From Malus domestica (Eukaryota; Streptophyta; Magnoliopsida; Rosales; Rosaceae): a stretch of 64,000 nt of DNA. Below are positions 12,497 to 23,439 of the stretch, one piece after another (the stretch's first letter is position 1; every line of letters begins with the position of its first letter). The DNA lies in NCBI RefSeq assembly GCF_042453785.1, contig NC_091664.1, forward strand, positions 16,775,001 to 16,839,000. Direction: 5' to 3'. The notes beneath the pieces are model-generated. The model saw only the letters and a program-made list of their open reading frames with translations. It did no database searches and was not told the origin of the DNA. A program made the position numbers and the translations under genes.

Positions 12497-14222
12497 TGAT
12501 GCGAAATTTTTCTTTACACACAAATTAAACCCTCTTTTTGACAATTGTAGTATAGATGTAAGTAGGGTATCGTTCTAGGCCGGGGATTAGGAGGGATTGC
12601 TAATCTATTCTAAATTAATTTAAAAATATTAAATAAGACTCAAGGACACAAAATTAGGCTAAAAACTCTAATAACTCGAAACACACTTAAAATGACTCAA
12701 AATAATGAAAACAATTAAATTAAACACTAGGAACTGAAATGGACGGAAATTAAATTAAAAGACTAACAATAAAGAAAACTAAATAAATAATATAATTTAA
12801 TAATGGATGGGTGTTTGGTTTTGATGAAAAGTAAATTAAACTTAATTAAATTACAGAATTGACAAAAACATGAAATTAAGGTAAAATGATAAATGACGGA
12901 CTAGCTAGAGGGTTCTTCTCCACACATGTTATACTTGCATACAAAATGATTTCCAGTTGCTTTTCGATAAGCTATTAATTCTCAATGCCCCAAGTTAATT
13001 AGGTACGCTTAAATTAACCCTCAGTTTTTCCACAAGTTATTGGGTTGGATGATTGCATACGACAACCCAAAACATTCCCTACAAGTTCCCTACATGAGTT
13101 GCATAATAGAGATACAAGCAAGAATCAATAAGTTCTATGAAAAACATAAGCATTGACGAGACACTCGTTACTATGATTTGCATGAAACTTATGCCAAGAA
13201 TTTACTTAACGTGATTGTGACTAGCAACCTTCACTACTTATGAATATAAGTTCATAACGATTAGGTGAAATTCCCTTATATTCTAGCGTCAAATTCATGC
13301 ATGAAAATTAAGCGTGCACTCTCAACCAACATACACAAATCAGTTTTTATACGAACGGATAAGTAAATTGAATTCACAACTTATAAATCACAACTGGATG
13401 TAATCAATTCATATTACAAATATAAATCATGGCTTTGAATTAACCTCTAGCCAAAATAAAATTAGTTACACATTATTAAAACAGAAATAAAATAAAAGTT
13501 TAGAGAGAGTAAACCGAAAGAAGGTGATCTGCTGCATCTGCCTGTCTTCCTCTCGCTGACAATTCCCTGGACTGCGTCAGTTGCTGCCAAAGGGCAGCTC
13601 CTGTTCTTCCCCGCGTCACCACCTCCTCGTGGACTCTGTCCCTCTCTTCTCTACATACCTGATCCTCTCTTGACAGCACCTTATCTTCTTTTTTTCGCCC
13701 CGCAGCTTCACGCTGCCCAAAGGGCAGCGCCCTCTCTCGGTCCTCCCAGACCCCCAAATCCTTGCGTCTCTGCGAGCTGCCCAAAGGCAGCCCCCTTCTC
13801 TCGCTCCCGAGGCCCCCTTCTTTTACGCTGTCTCCTTCCACTTCTTCTTTATTCTATTATTTCCTTCCATTCTTCACATTCCCCGTGCTTTTCCTTTCCA
13901 GCTACCAATCCCTTTAACCTGTCTTTCTTTTCTTTATTTTATTCCCTTTTTCTCACTATCCTCTTTCTGCTGACTCGCTCCTTCTTCTCTATTATATTAT
14001 TTTCTTTCCTTTCTTCGCATCTCACTTCTTTCTCTCCCTGCACACATTTCCTTTTTCTGCTATTTTTTATTCTTTTTTTTTATTCTTTTCTTTATTCTTT
14101 CTACAAAACATAAATATGATGATGTTTCACAAAAATAACGTAAATAGCTTAAAAATATAAGGAACTAACTAAGAAAAGACAGTGAATTCGAAGTAAAAAT
14201 ATATATAAATATGATCCGATCA
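12497..14222 (-). repeat. 3' LTR of the LARD (1,726 bp)
   Basis: It matches 18334-20056 almost base for base. Differences I saw are T/C in CTTCACA(T/C)TCCCC near 13873, a few bases of T-run length near 14070-14095, and a clearly different block in the first about 24 bases (see findings). A C- and T-rich segment at 13500-14100 includes three short hairpin-forming motifs of the type GCTGCCCAAAGGGCAGC. Open frames in this segment (113 and 147 aa) are compositional. Confidence 0.85.
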
Positions 14223-14240
14223 AATACCCCCACACTTAAC
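14223..14240 (-). other. Polypurine tract of the LARD
   Basis: The minus strand reads GTTAAGTGTGGGGGTATT directly before the LTR start TGATCGG. This is the expected position and composition for the plus-strand primer. Further in (14246-14270) is the CTCGAGGACTAGC motif that commonly precedes this tract in Tat-type elements. Confidence 0.7.
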
Positions 14241-16080
14241 TTTTGCTAGTCCTCGAGCAAAACAAAGAAAACAAGAACAAGAAGTAACAAGAAAAACATT
14301 AGCTTCCCTCTATGTGACCCTCATAGAATTTCATTCAAGAAAACGAATCATCAAGAACCATAGCTAGCATCAAGGAACTAATCCAAGTTCATCTTCCTAA
14401 TTCAAATATTAGCAGTAATCTTTGAATCATCCTTGAAGTGTAGTGTGTGAGATAGCCATGCTAATGCAATTTCAAGTTTTTATTTTTAAAATCATCATAT
14501 GCAAACTAGCGACCTTCTCACGGGATATGCACTCAATCACACATGTGTTTAGTTTTAATGTGTTTCGCTCAAAGAATCAAATGTGAAAGTTCTACCATAA
14601 GCTTGCATAAAGATCACTTCTCCACAGTCATAATTGCAAAACTTAAATCAAGAGGACTTTTATTGGATGTAATGAGGTTTAGGGATAGGGTTATTGAAAC
14701 AAAAGAATAGGAAACACAAATTCCAAGCTACATTGCAAGCAATTTTTCTCTTTAGATTTATAAGAACTCAAGCTCTCCAACGATTCTTCAGAAACCTCCA
14801 ATCACACCCTTAAACTGAAACTTGAAAAACAATTTTTTTTTATTTTTTCTTCGTATACAATCTTTCTTTTTCTTTTTCTTTTCTCTTTTTTTATTTTTTT
14901 TATTTTTTATTTTATACAAACATGAAATACCCCCACACTTATTTTTTTGCCAAACACCTTCAAAGTACTTTACAAACATTTCTCATAAGACAATCTCACA
15001 TTGCTCACTAGCTTGCTTTGGAAAGGGTAAGGAAAAAAAATGTTTCAGGTATAAGGGTAGACATATCTGGAAATAAGAAATAAAAGGCTCAACATACACG
15101 GCTCAAATTGGCAATCTAATGATATCATTTTTCTTTGGGAAACATGGTTATTTGGGCCATGGTGGTAAACCTAATGTCTCTATCATTTCCAAGTTCATGC
15201 AATCAATGACAAACATTTCGAAAGATCGTTACGCAAGTTCTAGAGATGTATCTCACATAAGTTCATCACACATGAAAGAATAGGAGTGTATGAAAAATGC
15301 ACACACTTTCAATAGGCTCAAAAACTCACATAGGATGTATATGGTCACTAAATTCACATATGAAGCTTTAAGTCATACTTTAGTTTCACATTAACAAGGC
15401 TATGTGCATTTGGTTTTTCAAAGATGATCAAACATGTACAATACTAACAAGAGAATTAGGAATTTCACAAAACACATGTTAACTAAGTTCTTGATGATCA
15501 TGGTTCAAATTTGATCCAATTATATCATTGGGTCGGGAAACTAACAAAAATCTAATTCAGAACAATAAGGGGAACAAGACAATATTTTTGGATTTTTAAA
15601 TTTTCCGAATTTTTAAATTTTTATTTTTTATTTTTTTTATAGAGAAAACAAAACTAAAAAATAAAAAGCAACAACACAGAAACAAATGAAACCACTTCGA
15701 AGTTGAAGGTACAAAAAAAATTTCAATTTGGTCATTTTTACCCTTTACCCCCATACTTAAACTGGACATTGTCCCCAATGTCAGAAAACACTATAATGCA
15801 AATAAAAATAAAATGAATAAATAATAAGAAACAAAATAAAGCAATTGGACTGAAAACTTCCCTAATTTGCAGTAAAATCAAGTGATGACCCCCAAGCTAA
15901 AATTCTGCAATCAACTTCAAGGGTGGAAATAACCAAAAGTTCCTGCAAAGAAAAGAAATAATTCAGTTAAGTAACGCAAGAAAATGTAAAAAAAATTGCA
16001 AACGAAAAATTGAAAATCACGATAAAAGACAATGAAAAGAACTAATAAGTGATCATTGGTCGTGCTTGTTGACTTTCCAC
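14241..16080. other. LARD interior, noncoding, AT-rich with PPT-like repeats
   Basis: No protein domain is visible on either strand. The segment holds T/A homopolymer tracts (14829-14915 and 15590-15640) and two internal copies of a polypurine-tract-like motif (14928-14940 and 15746-15760, top strand CCCCCACACTT and CCCCCATACTTAA). Short frames at 14788-15076 and 15596-15778 are homopolymer artefacts. Confidence 0.6.
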
Positions 16081-17218
16081 AGCTTTCCTCTTGAACTGGG
16101 TGACACTTAGCTTTTTACTTGCAAGTGATGATTTGATGATATTGTACGGCGGAGCTTTGCTCTTTGGCGATGTTGTTGAAGTTTCTTGAGTTCTTCAACT
16201 CAGATTCCTTCTGCTCTCGAGTTGATTGTGCAGGCTCAATTCCTTATTTGTTCTCCAAGCAGATGTGGCAGCTTCTCTAGTTCTTCATCTCAGACTCCTT
16301 CCGTTGGGATGATTGTGCAAGCTGCATTCTTCTCTGCTTGTTTCTTCTGCACGTTGTCTCCACATGCTGCTGGTATCATTTTCGCTTGCCTTATCTGTTC
16401 TTCGGATAGATGTGGCAGCTTCTTTGGAGTACATCAGCAGTGGAAGACGAGTACTCGAGAGCAATTTCTCCATGTCCTGCAGGTTAGAACAAAGACAAGG
16501 AAAAGGACATGGAGAATGCATGATATGAGATACTCTTGCTTTCAACCTTTATGATATGAAATACTTTTGCTTTGAATGGGTTGTTCGCAGGAGTATCCCA
16601 AGGAATGAGGAACACAGAGTGACTCGAGAGGATTCTTTGGGAATGCATTTTCGGAGATGAAGAAGTGTTGAGAGGGTGTGCTGAGAGAGTGTGCTTTTGT
16701 TGTGGAAGGCGAAGGTAGAAACTTATAGGACTTGTCTTCACAACCGGAACTGTTCTCTCACTCATTGTCGGTAGCCGGTGGATGGATGAATAGTACAAAT
16801 TACGCGCTTTCTGACAAAGCTGCCCGTAATTTCCGCAAAGCTACCGGTTGCATGTGACGAGTGACGACACGTCTGGACAAAGTGATCTTTCGAAATCCGG
16901 GATTCGGCTCATGGTTGCTGAGCAAGCCCATTTTTTTGAGAAATGAAACGCCTCTTTTGAGAAAAGAATCCGGCTTTTAAGAAAGGAGCGTCCTCTTTTC
17001 AGAAAAGAATCCGGCTTTTGAGAAATGAGCCCCGACTCTTCGATTTGCGAGAGGACGCTTCATCGATTTCTGAGGAGCGCCTCTTTGATTTCTTCTTTTT
17101 ATAGAGGCGTTAATTTTGTTCCACAACACACTTGAGTACCCTCCTGTAAACACTCCCTTCTTGCACTTGTTTAATCTTGATCATTCCGACTCTCTTCTTT
17201 CTTTACCACCTCTGAAAA
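16080..17218 (+). promoter_or_regulatory. Upstream region of the antisense ORF, with repeated CCTCTT/GATTT boxes and TATA
   Basis: Between 16940 and 17110 there are several copies of a box around CGCCTCTT(C/T)GATTT or CCTCTTTTGAGAAA. They are followed by a TATA-like element (CTTTTTATAGAGG, 17094-17106) about 115 bp before the ATG at 17219. The same core promoter layout precedes the related ORF at 44409-45083. The more distal part (16186-16800) shares phrases with 47215-47560 in inverse orientation, such as GATATGAGATACTCTTGCTT and GAGTACTCGAGAGCAAT. The upstream region therefore travels with the ORF. Promoter activity is inferred from position and conservation. Confidence 0.5.
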
Positions 17219-17845
17219 ATGTCTGGCCCTTCTGATCGTCGTTTTGACTTGAACATTGGTGAAGAGGCAGCTCCGCCTTCACCAGACAACATATGGCGGC
17301 CATCCTTCATATCCCCTACCGGTCCCCTTACCGTGGGGGATTCGGTGATAAAAAATGATATGACAGCTGCGGTGGTGGCCCGAAACCTTGTCACTCCCAG
17401 AGATAACAGACTGCTCGCAAGGCGGTCTGATGAATTGGCGGTCAAGGAGTCTCTGGCTCTCAGTGTGCAGTGTGCGGGTTCCGTATCCAACATGGCCCAA
17501 CGCCTATATGCCCGAACCCGTCACGTTGAATCCTTGGTGGCTGAAATACAGAGTCTCAAGCAAGAGATTAAAGGGCTCAAGCATGAGAATAAGGAATTGC
17601 ACAAGCTCGCACACAGCTATGCCACCAGCATGAAGAGGAAGATTGACCAGATGCAGGACACCGATGGTCAAATTTTACTTGATCATCGGAGGTTTGTGGG
17701 TTTGTTCCAACAACATCTGCCTTCGTCTTCTGGAGCGGCACCGCGTAGTGAAGCTCCAACTGATCAACCTCTACCGCCTCCTCCTTCTGTAGCCCCGCCG
17801 ACTGCTGAAGCCCCGCCTACTACTGAAGCACCACCCGACCAATGA
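17219..17845 (+). CDS. Antisense element-borne ORF, leucine-zipper protein with EAR-like FDLN motif (unknown function)
   Basis: This 208-aa ORF runs opposite to the LARD that carries it. Residues 8-12 read RFDLN, close to the plant EAR repression motif (L/F)DLN(L/F)xP, though the final proline is absent. A conserved block about 15-100 includes PPSPDNIWRPSF and TGPLTVGDS. Residues about 100-150 form a leucine zipper with at least four leucines seven apart (LVAEIQS, LKQEIKG, LKHENKE, LHKLAHS). The tail is rich in proline, alanine and threonine (PPTTEAPP type). It is about 84 percent identical by eye, over the first ~166 residues, to 44409-45083, mostly with conservative changes. No transposase, gag or enzyme motif is visible. 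Tat-type elements are known to carry antisense extra ORFs, which fits. A nuclear regulator is a hypothesis only. Confidence 0.65.
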   Translation: MSGPSDRRFDLNIGEEAAPPSPDNIWRPSFISPTGPLTVGDSVIKNDMTAAVVARNLVTPRDNRLLARRSDELAVKESLALSVQCAGSVSNMAQRLYARTRHVESLVAEIQSLKQEIKGLKHENKELHKLAHSYATSMKRKIDQMQDTDGQILLDHRRFVGLFQQHLPSSSGAAPRSEAPTDQPLPPPPSVAPPTAEAPPTTEAPPDQ

Positions 17846-17878
17846 ATACTATTAGTTTACATCATTGTAAAATATTTG

Positions 17879-17881
17879 TAC

Positions 17882-17912
<31 letters not shown>

Positions 17913-17929
17913 TTTTTTTTTTTTTTTAA
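17879..17929. repeat. Poly-T tracts
   Basis: Two long T runs separated by a few A bases lie about 35 bp after the ORF stop. They are a simple low-complexity stretch, and their length may vary through sequencing or slippage. Confidence 0.85.
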
Positions 17930-18310
17930 TATATGTAAATTAATGTAAAGAGACTTTGGTTAATCCTCCCCCACACTTAAACTAAATAACACAAACTCAC
18001 AGAAATCAACCAAATAACACAACTAACTAAACAAAACAAAATGAAAACAGTAAAGATAAGGGTGGAAGAATGCAAAGCTGATTGGGTTAGTGATTCCAAA
18101 GTCTCCATTCGTTGAATGCTTGGGTTGCCTCCCAAGAAGCGCTTGATTTAACGTCTTTAGCCGGACGCATCTTTCCTTTAAATTTCCCTCGGCTCCATTT
18201 GAACCTAAAATCAAAGAAAGAAAAATAAATCAAATATCAAAAGTAAAATACACAAACACCAATATAAACATAAACAAAAACAAAAATAAAAGGATTAGCA
18301 AAGTTGCTAA

Positions 18311-18328
18311 TCCCCGGCAACGGCGCCA
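18311..18328 (-). other. Primer-binding site of the LARD
   Basis: The minus strand reads TGGCGCCGTTGCCGGGGA, five bases inside the right LTR. This is the well-known primer site of plant Tat/Athila-type Ty3/gypsy elements. It fixes the element orientation and shows that 18334-20056 is the 5' LTR. Confidence 0.85.
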
Positions 18329-18333
18329 AAATT

Positions 18334-20056
18334 TGATGCAAAATATATAAGCACACAAATTAAACCCTCTTTTTGACAATTGTAGTATAGATGTAAGTAG
18401 GGTATCGTTCTAGGCCGGGGATTAGGAGGGATTGCTAATCTATTCTAAATTAATTTAAAAATATTAAATAAGACTCAAGGACACAAAATTAGGCTAAAAA
18501 CTCTAATAACTCGAAACACACTTAAAATGACTCAAAATAATGAAAACAATTAAATTAAACACTAGGAACTGAAATGGACGGAAATTAAATTAAAAGACTA
18601 ACAATAAAGAAAACTAAATAAATAATATAATTTAATAATGGATGGGTGTTTGGTTTTGATGAAAAGTAAATTAAACTTAATTAAATTACAGAATTGACAA
18701 AAACATGAAATTAAGGTAAAATGATAAATGACGGACTAGCTAGAGGGTTCTTCTCCACACATGTTATACTTGCATACAAAATGATTTCCAGTTGCTTTTC
18801 GATAAGCTATTAATTCTCAATGCCCCAAGTTAATTAGGTACGCTTAAATTAACCCTCAGTTTTTCCACAAGTTATTGGGTTGGATGATTGCATACGACAA
18901 CCCAAAACATTCCCTACAAGTTCCCTACATGAGTTGCATAATAGAGATACAAGCAAGAATCAATAAGTTCTATGAAAAACATAAGCATTGACGAGACACT
19001 CGTTACTATGATTTGCATGAAACTTATGCCAAGAATTTACTTAACGTGATTGTGACTAGCAACCTTCACTACTTATGAATATAAGTTCATAACGATTAGG
19101 TGAAATTCCCTTATATTCTAGCGTCAAATTCATGCATGAAAATTAAGCGTGCACTCTCAACCAACATACACAAATCAGTTTTTATACGAACGGATAAGTA
19201 AATTGAATTCACAACTTATAAATCACAACTGGATGTAATCAATTCATATTACAAATATAAATCATGGCTTTGAATTAACCTCTAGCCAAAATAAAATTAG
19301 TTACACATTATTAAAACAGAAATAAAATAAAAGTTTAGAGAGAGTAAACCGAAAGAAGGTGATCTGCTGCATCTGCCTGTCTTCCTCTCGCTGACAATTC
19401 CCTGGACTGCGTCAGTTGCTGCCAAAGGGCAGCTCCTGTTCTTCCCCGCGTCACCACCTCCTCGTGGACTCTGTCCCTCTCTTCTCTACATACCTGATCC
19501 TCTCTTGACAGCACCTTATCTTCTTTTTTTCGCCCCGCAGCTTCACGCTGCCCAAAGGGCAGCGCCCTCTCTCGGTCCTCCCAGACCCCCAAATCCTTGC
19601 GTCTCTGCGAGCTGCCCAAAGGCAGCCCCCTTCTCTCGCTCCCGAGGCCCCCTTCTTTTACGCTGTCTCCTTCCACTTCTTCTTTATTCTATTATTTCCT
19701 TCCATTCTTCACACTCCCCGTGCTTTTCCTTTCCAGCTACCAATCCCTTTAACCTGTCTTTCTTTTCTTTATTTTATTCCCTTTTTCTCACTATCCTCTT
19801 TCTGCTGACTCGCTCCTTCTTCTCTATTATATTATTTTCTTTCCTTTCTTCGCATCTCACTTCTTTCTCTCCCTGCACACATTTCCTTTTTCTGCTATTT
19901 TTTTATTCTTTTTTTTTTCTTTTCTTTATTCTTTCTACAAAACATAAATATGATGATGTTTCACAAAAATAACGTAAATAGCTTAAAAATATAAGGAACT
20001 AACTAAGAAAAGACAGTGAATTCGAAGTAAAAATATATATAAATATGATCCGATCA
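18334..20056 (-). repeat. 5' LTR of the LARD (1,723 bp)
   Basis: Read on the minus strand it starts TGATCGGATC and ends TTTTGCATCA. It repeats the left LTR closely, including the three hairpin motifs at 19418-19433, 19547-19563 and 19611-19626. The near identity indicates a fairly recent insertion compared with the decayed sequence around it. Confidence 0.85.
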
Positions 20057-20775
20057 CTACTACATAGTTCACTTATCAACCTCCCCACTTAGGGACACAA
20101 AATATCTTGGGATTAAATCCCGTTATTATCACATCACATTAAAGTAGCTAGAAGTTTCACACAACAGTAATTAAACACATAAAAGTGCAGTGTTGGGCAT
20201 TATCAAAAGTGTGATCATGCAATTATTACAATCAAGATAAAACTACAGTAAATGAACTATCGCCCTAAATCCAAAGGATGAAAACCTCACAGCCAAGCCC
20301 ACTTGTCATCACCGGTGTTCTTCTTATTCTCGTTACGTCCTAAAGATGTCGACAGAACAAAATGTGAGTGGACCAGTTTTATCACTTCAAAATCATTCAA
20401 ACATAATAACCCCTATTTTGAAAACATAGATAGTGAAAACTACATACATAGTAATACAAGAGTAATAGTAGTCTAGATCAACTCAATCTTGCACGTCATA
20501 TCAAAGAAAGTAAATCAATCACAAATAAGTAATGTATAGCAAGCAAGTGAAGTGGCATCTACCTAATCAATATCTAGCGTCTACTAGCGAGTTCTAGCAT
20601 CTCTAGAATATAATGTACCTGTAATAAATCCTGCAGTCATAGCTAGCTATACGATATGTATGATAACCATGTGGTGAAAGTAAATCACAAATGATCTCAA
20701 GATGTCATCTAATATTAATTTAAGTATAAGTGTAGTCAAAGACTAACATAAGTAATATGCATCCGCATATAAAAG

Positions 20776-20797
20776 CATATATATATATATATATATA
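20776..20797. repeat. (AT)n microsatellite
   Basis: An uninterrupted AT dinucleotide run of roughly ten units lies within the old Tekay-like LTR remnant. Confidence 0.85.
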
Positions 20798-22459
20798 ACG
20801 TAAAAACGTTTGAGTTTTCGAAGGGGTCACTCATAGGTACGCAGGGCGCTCCTCGTCAAAAGGCTCCTTGCTTGATTTCTTTTTATCCTCTAATAAACCT
20901 GTGATAATCATATAAAGCTAAGTTAAGCTTTAATCGACAATTTATGAAAATCGTCCAAAACTACCATTTTAAGTAATGAATTTGCTCGAACAGGGCGCCA
21001 TGTGATTCAGAGCATTGAAAAACGTAAACATTGGTCACGGGTCCTGCACACACCTCCACACATGCCGCGTGCTCCGGCCACGTGCCACCACGCGTTGCCG
21101 TAGTGGTGTCACGTGCCAAAAAACACGCACCATTGTGAGCCACCGTTGTCAGTGAACGCATTTTCGTACTTGCCGTCGCGGTTCAACAAGTAGATGTCAC
21201 ACTCGTCGTTGCCGAAGCCACGTTTTGGTGCGGTGAGGTTCAACAAAGATAACGGAATATACCTGATGAGGAAAGATATGCAGTTAAAGTTAACGGCACC
21301 GTCACTGTAGCCGTCAAAACGGCGGTCGCCGGAATCTGCAGAAAAGTACAGAGACGATCAGGCCTTCCTCAAGCTCCAAATTTACAGATTTTTAATTCCA
21401 AATTGATCCCAGAGATCAAGAGACTCACCTAAAACTAGTTTAGAAGGATGAGAGATTGAATCCACCTCGGATTCAACAGTTTTTGCTCAAAAAACCTCGT
21501 CGGAAACTGCAGAAAGTGACAGAGAGTTAGCATGCATCCAAATAGAGGCCAACACCACATTAAACTCGAGGAAAATCCCACAAAAATGACTCAAAACTTA
21601 TCCATACCACATGTAGCAGGATTGGGGGGGAATCAAGGCTCGAACTCGCTGGAGTTCGTCCTCCTTCTCTTGCCGAAAACTAGAAATAGAGATAAGGGTG
21701 CATGCAGGTGTTAGAACTTGAACACATAGCTCAAAAGCCTCATCCAAACATCCCAGATGCAAGAGAGAGAGAATGTATGGATCACCAACACCAGCCGACT
21801 TCAAACTCAACGACATTTTCCGGAATTTGTCGTTAAGGCTGGATTCGTATGCAAAAAAGTTGCAGAGGTTGAAACCCTCGAGTTTCAACATAAAATTAAC
21901 ATCACAGAGTGAAAAATGATAAGGTTAAACACAGAAATTCAAAGGGTAAATAGAGACCATACCTGGGTTTGAGTTTGAGAGCTTCAAGCTCTCGGCTTTA
22001 ATGGTGTCGAGGTCCACACTGCACCGATCTCACATACAAGACCACCATTGTGATCCTTGCATCCCACAGACTTCGAATATGTAGAGCTTTAGGTTGATTT
22101 GTGAAGGTAATGGGAGAGTGGGAGCTCCCTTCTCTCGGTGTTTTAGGGAGAGAGTGAATTCAAGAGAGAAAGATAGTGGGCCGGACGTGGGATAAATCCT
22201 ACTTAACCTAACTTAAGTGAATTACCAAAATTACCCTCCACTAATTGTAAAATTACAATTAGGCCCTCGTACTTTCGATTTGAGATTCAATTATCGACGT
22301 TGTGTTAACGTACCAAAATTCATGAAACTTTAGAAAGTATGAGAATTGAATTCTCGAGTCGAGATTCGATAAATAATTAGAACATCGATTTAGAGCCAAA
22401 ATGATCATTTTACAGGTTTAAAGAATAAAATACAATATTTTAAGAAACGGTTTGTAACA

Positions 22460-23207
22460 ATAGTCACTCTGTTCTCTCCTCAAACGAACCCAATCCAAAT
22501 CTTGCGGCACTTTTTCCTGTCGAAGGCCACAATCCCCTCCTCTCTCTTTCTATCGTTCACCTCTGACCTCTCCTCTTTCTCTTGCGATTAAAAATAAAAA
22601 ACAAAAAAGTGATATCCAACAACAAACCCCCACATCCCTGTGTTCCATTTCCGGTTAACCACCCAATCACCAATGGTGCCTCTATGACGCCAACGACCAT
22701 CCCTCCATGACCACCATCTCTCTTCTTTTTATCTCTCCTGCATGGCTATGCTCTCTTATCTCCAGGTGGAAACTTGTCGGGCCCAACCGATCGAAAAAGA
22801 GAGGTCGGTGAGGAGGGTGAGTTGAAGGCGGAGCAAAAAGGACAATCAGTAATTTTCCCTTTTTTCGATGGGGACAAAATCGTTGCTCGCCTATTTGTAA
22901 TTAAACAATTTTATCTCTACACCCAATTTTTATTTATGTCACATTTGAAATGTAACATTTATCAAATGGATAATGTTAGGGAAATAAAATTTTATATCAA
23001 ATTTGAAAACCAAATAATGTGTCACTAATAGAAAATAAACATGTTAATCAAGACTTAAGTAATAATCTAATAGTGGTATTAGACACATCTCATTGTCCTA
23101 TTTCTACGCCCACATTATAATTATACCCACCATAAAAAATAAAAATATTATTTCTCCACCCACCATTATTCATAAAATAACCTCTAATATAAATTTCTTT
23201 TACCAAC
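22460..23207. other. Intergenic DNA, nothing recognised
   Basis: The left half is CT-rich (CTCTCTTTCT runs) and the right half AT-rich. The short frame at 22774-23028 has no recognisable domain. I see no terminal repeats or RNA gene here. Confidence 0.45.
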
Positions 23208-23402
23208 AGGATCCTCTTTGGATCCCTTCGGTGATGATCCTAGGGATCTGTGAATCGTGTCCGTTCATCATACATCGTGCGGTTAGTTTTTGTCAGCTAT
23301 TATTTGTGTTCAATTTTAAATAAAAATATTTAAAATGATTTCTGACTGCACGATATATGATTCACGGACACGACCCTGAGATCCTCGCAAAGAGGATCCG
23401 GA
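23208..23402. mobile_element. Short MITE with GGATCCTCTTTG ends
   Basis: The left end AGGATCCTCTTTGGATCC (23208-23225) pairs with the right end GCAAAGAGGATCCGG (about 23386-23400) in inverted orientation. Subterminal segments also pair: CGTGTCCG at left and CGGACACG at right. Total length is about 195 bp with no coding capacity. Target duplication and superfamily were not determined. Confidence 0.6.
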
Positions 23403-23439
23403 TTCTTTCTATTAATTTTTCAAAGGATATTGTTAATAT

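Larger units (their letters stand above)
12497..20056 (-). mobile_element. Complete non-autonomous LTR retrotransposon (LARD, 7,560 bp), minus strand
   Basis: Two near-identical LTRs (12497-14222 and 18334-20056) flank a 4.1-kb interior. Both outer sides carry the perfect 5-bp duplication CTACT (12492-12496 and 20057-20061). On the minus strand the LTRs read TGATCGGATC to GCATCA. A primer-binding site lies just inside the right LTR and a polypurine tract just inside the left, so the element is transcribed right to left. The interior encodes no gag, protease, reverse transcriptase or integrase, so it must be moved by another element. The primer site and the CTCGAGGACTAGC-type motif near the polypurine tract fit the Tat branch of Ty3/gypsy. 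Its only sizeable ORF, at 17219-17845, runs antisense to the element. Confidence 0.85.
12338..22459 (-). mobile_element. Degenerate Tekay-like solo LTR, split by the LARD at 12497-20056
   Basis: Leaving out the nested element, 12338-12496 and 20057-22459 together form about 2.5 kb that resembles the 2.2-kb LTR at 48976-51194. The starts align (TTACACGCCCCGACCCC here against TGACACACCCTGATCC there). The interior shares AACAAAATGTGAGTGGACCAG against ACAAAATGAGTGGGTCAG. The ends align as AAACGGTTTGTAACA against GACGGGCTGTGACA. Most differences are transitions, as expected for old methylated DNA. The flanks ATAAC and ATAGT could be a decayed target duplication, but this is weak. No internal coding region is present. 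This is an inference from pattern, and the outer boundaries need an alignment. Confidence 0.45.

Noticed and set aside
13500..14113. Frames of 113 aa (-) and 147 aa (+) in the left LTR, repeated at 19335-19972.
   Set aside because: They lie in a C/T-rich LTR segment and overlap on opposite strands. Duplication follows from LTR identity, not coding.
16186..16798. Several overlapping frames of 71-122 aa on both strands.
   Set aside because: Mutually overlapping, no motif, and located in the upstream region of the antisense ORF.
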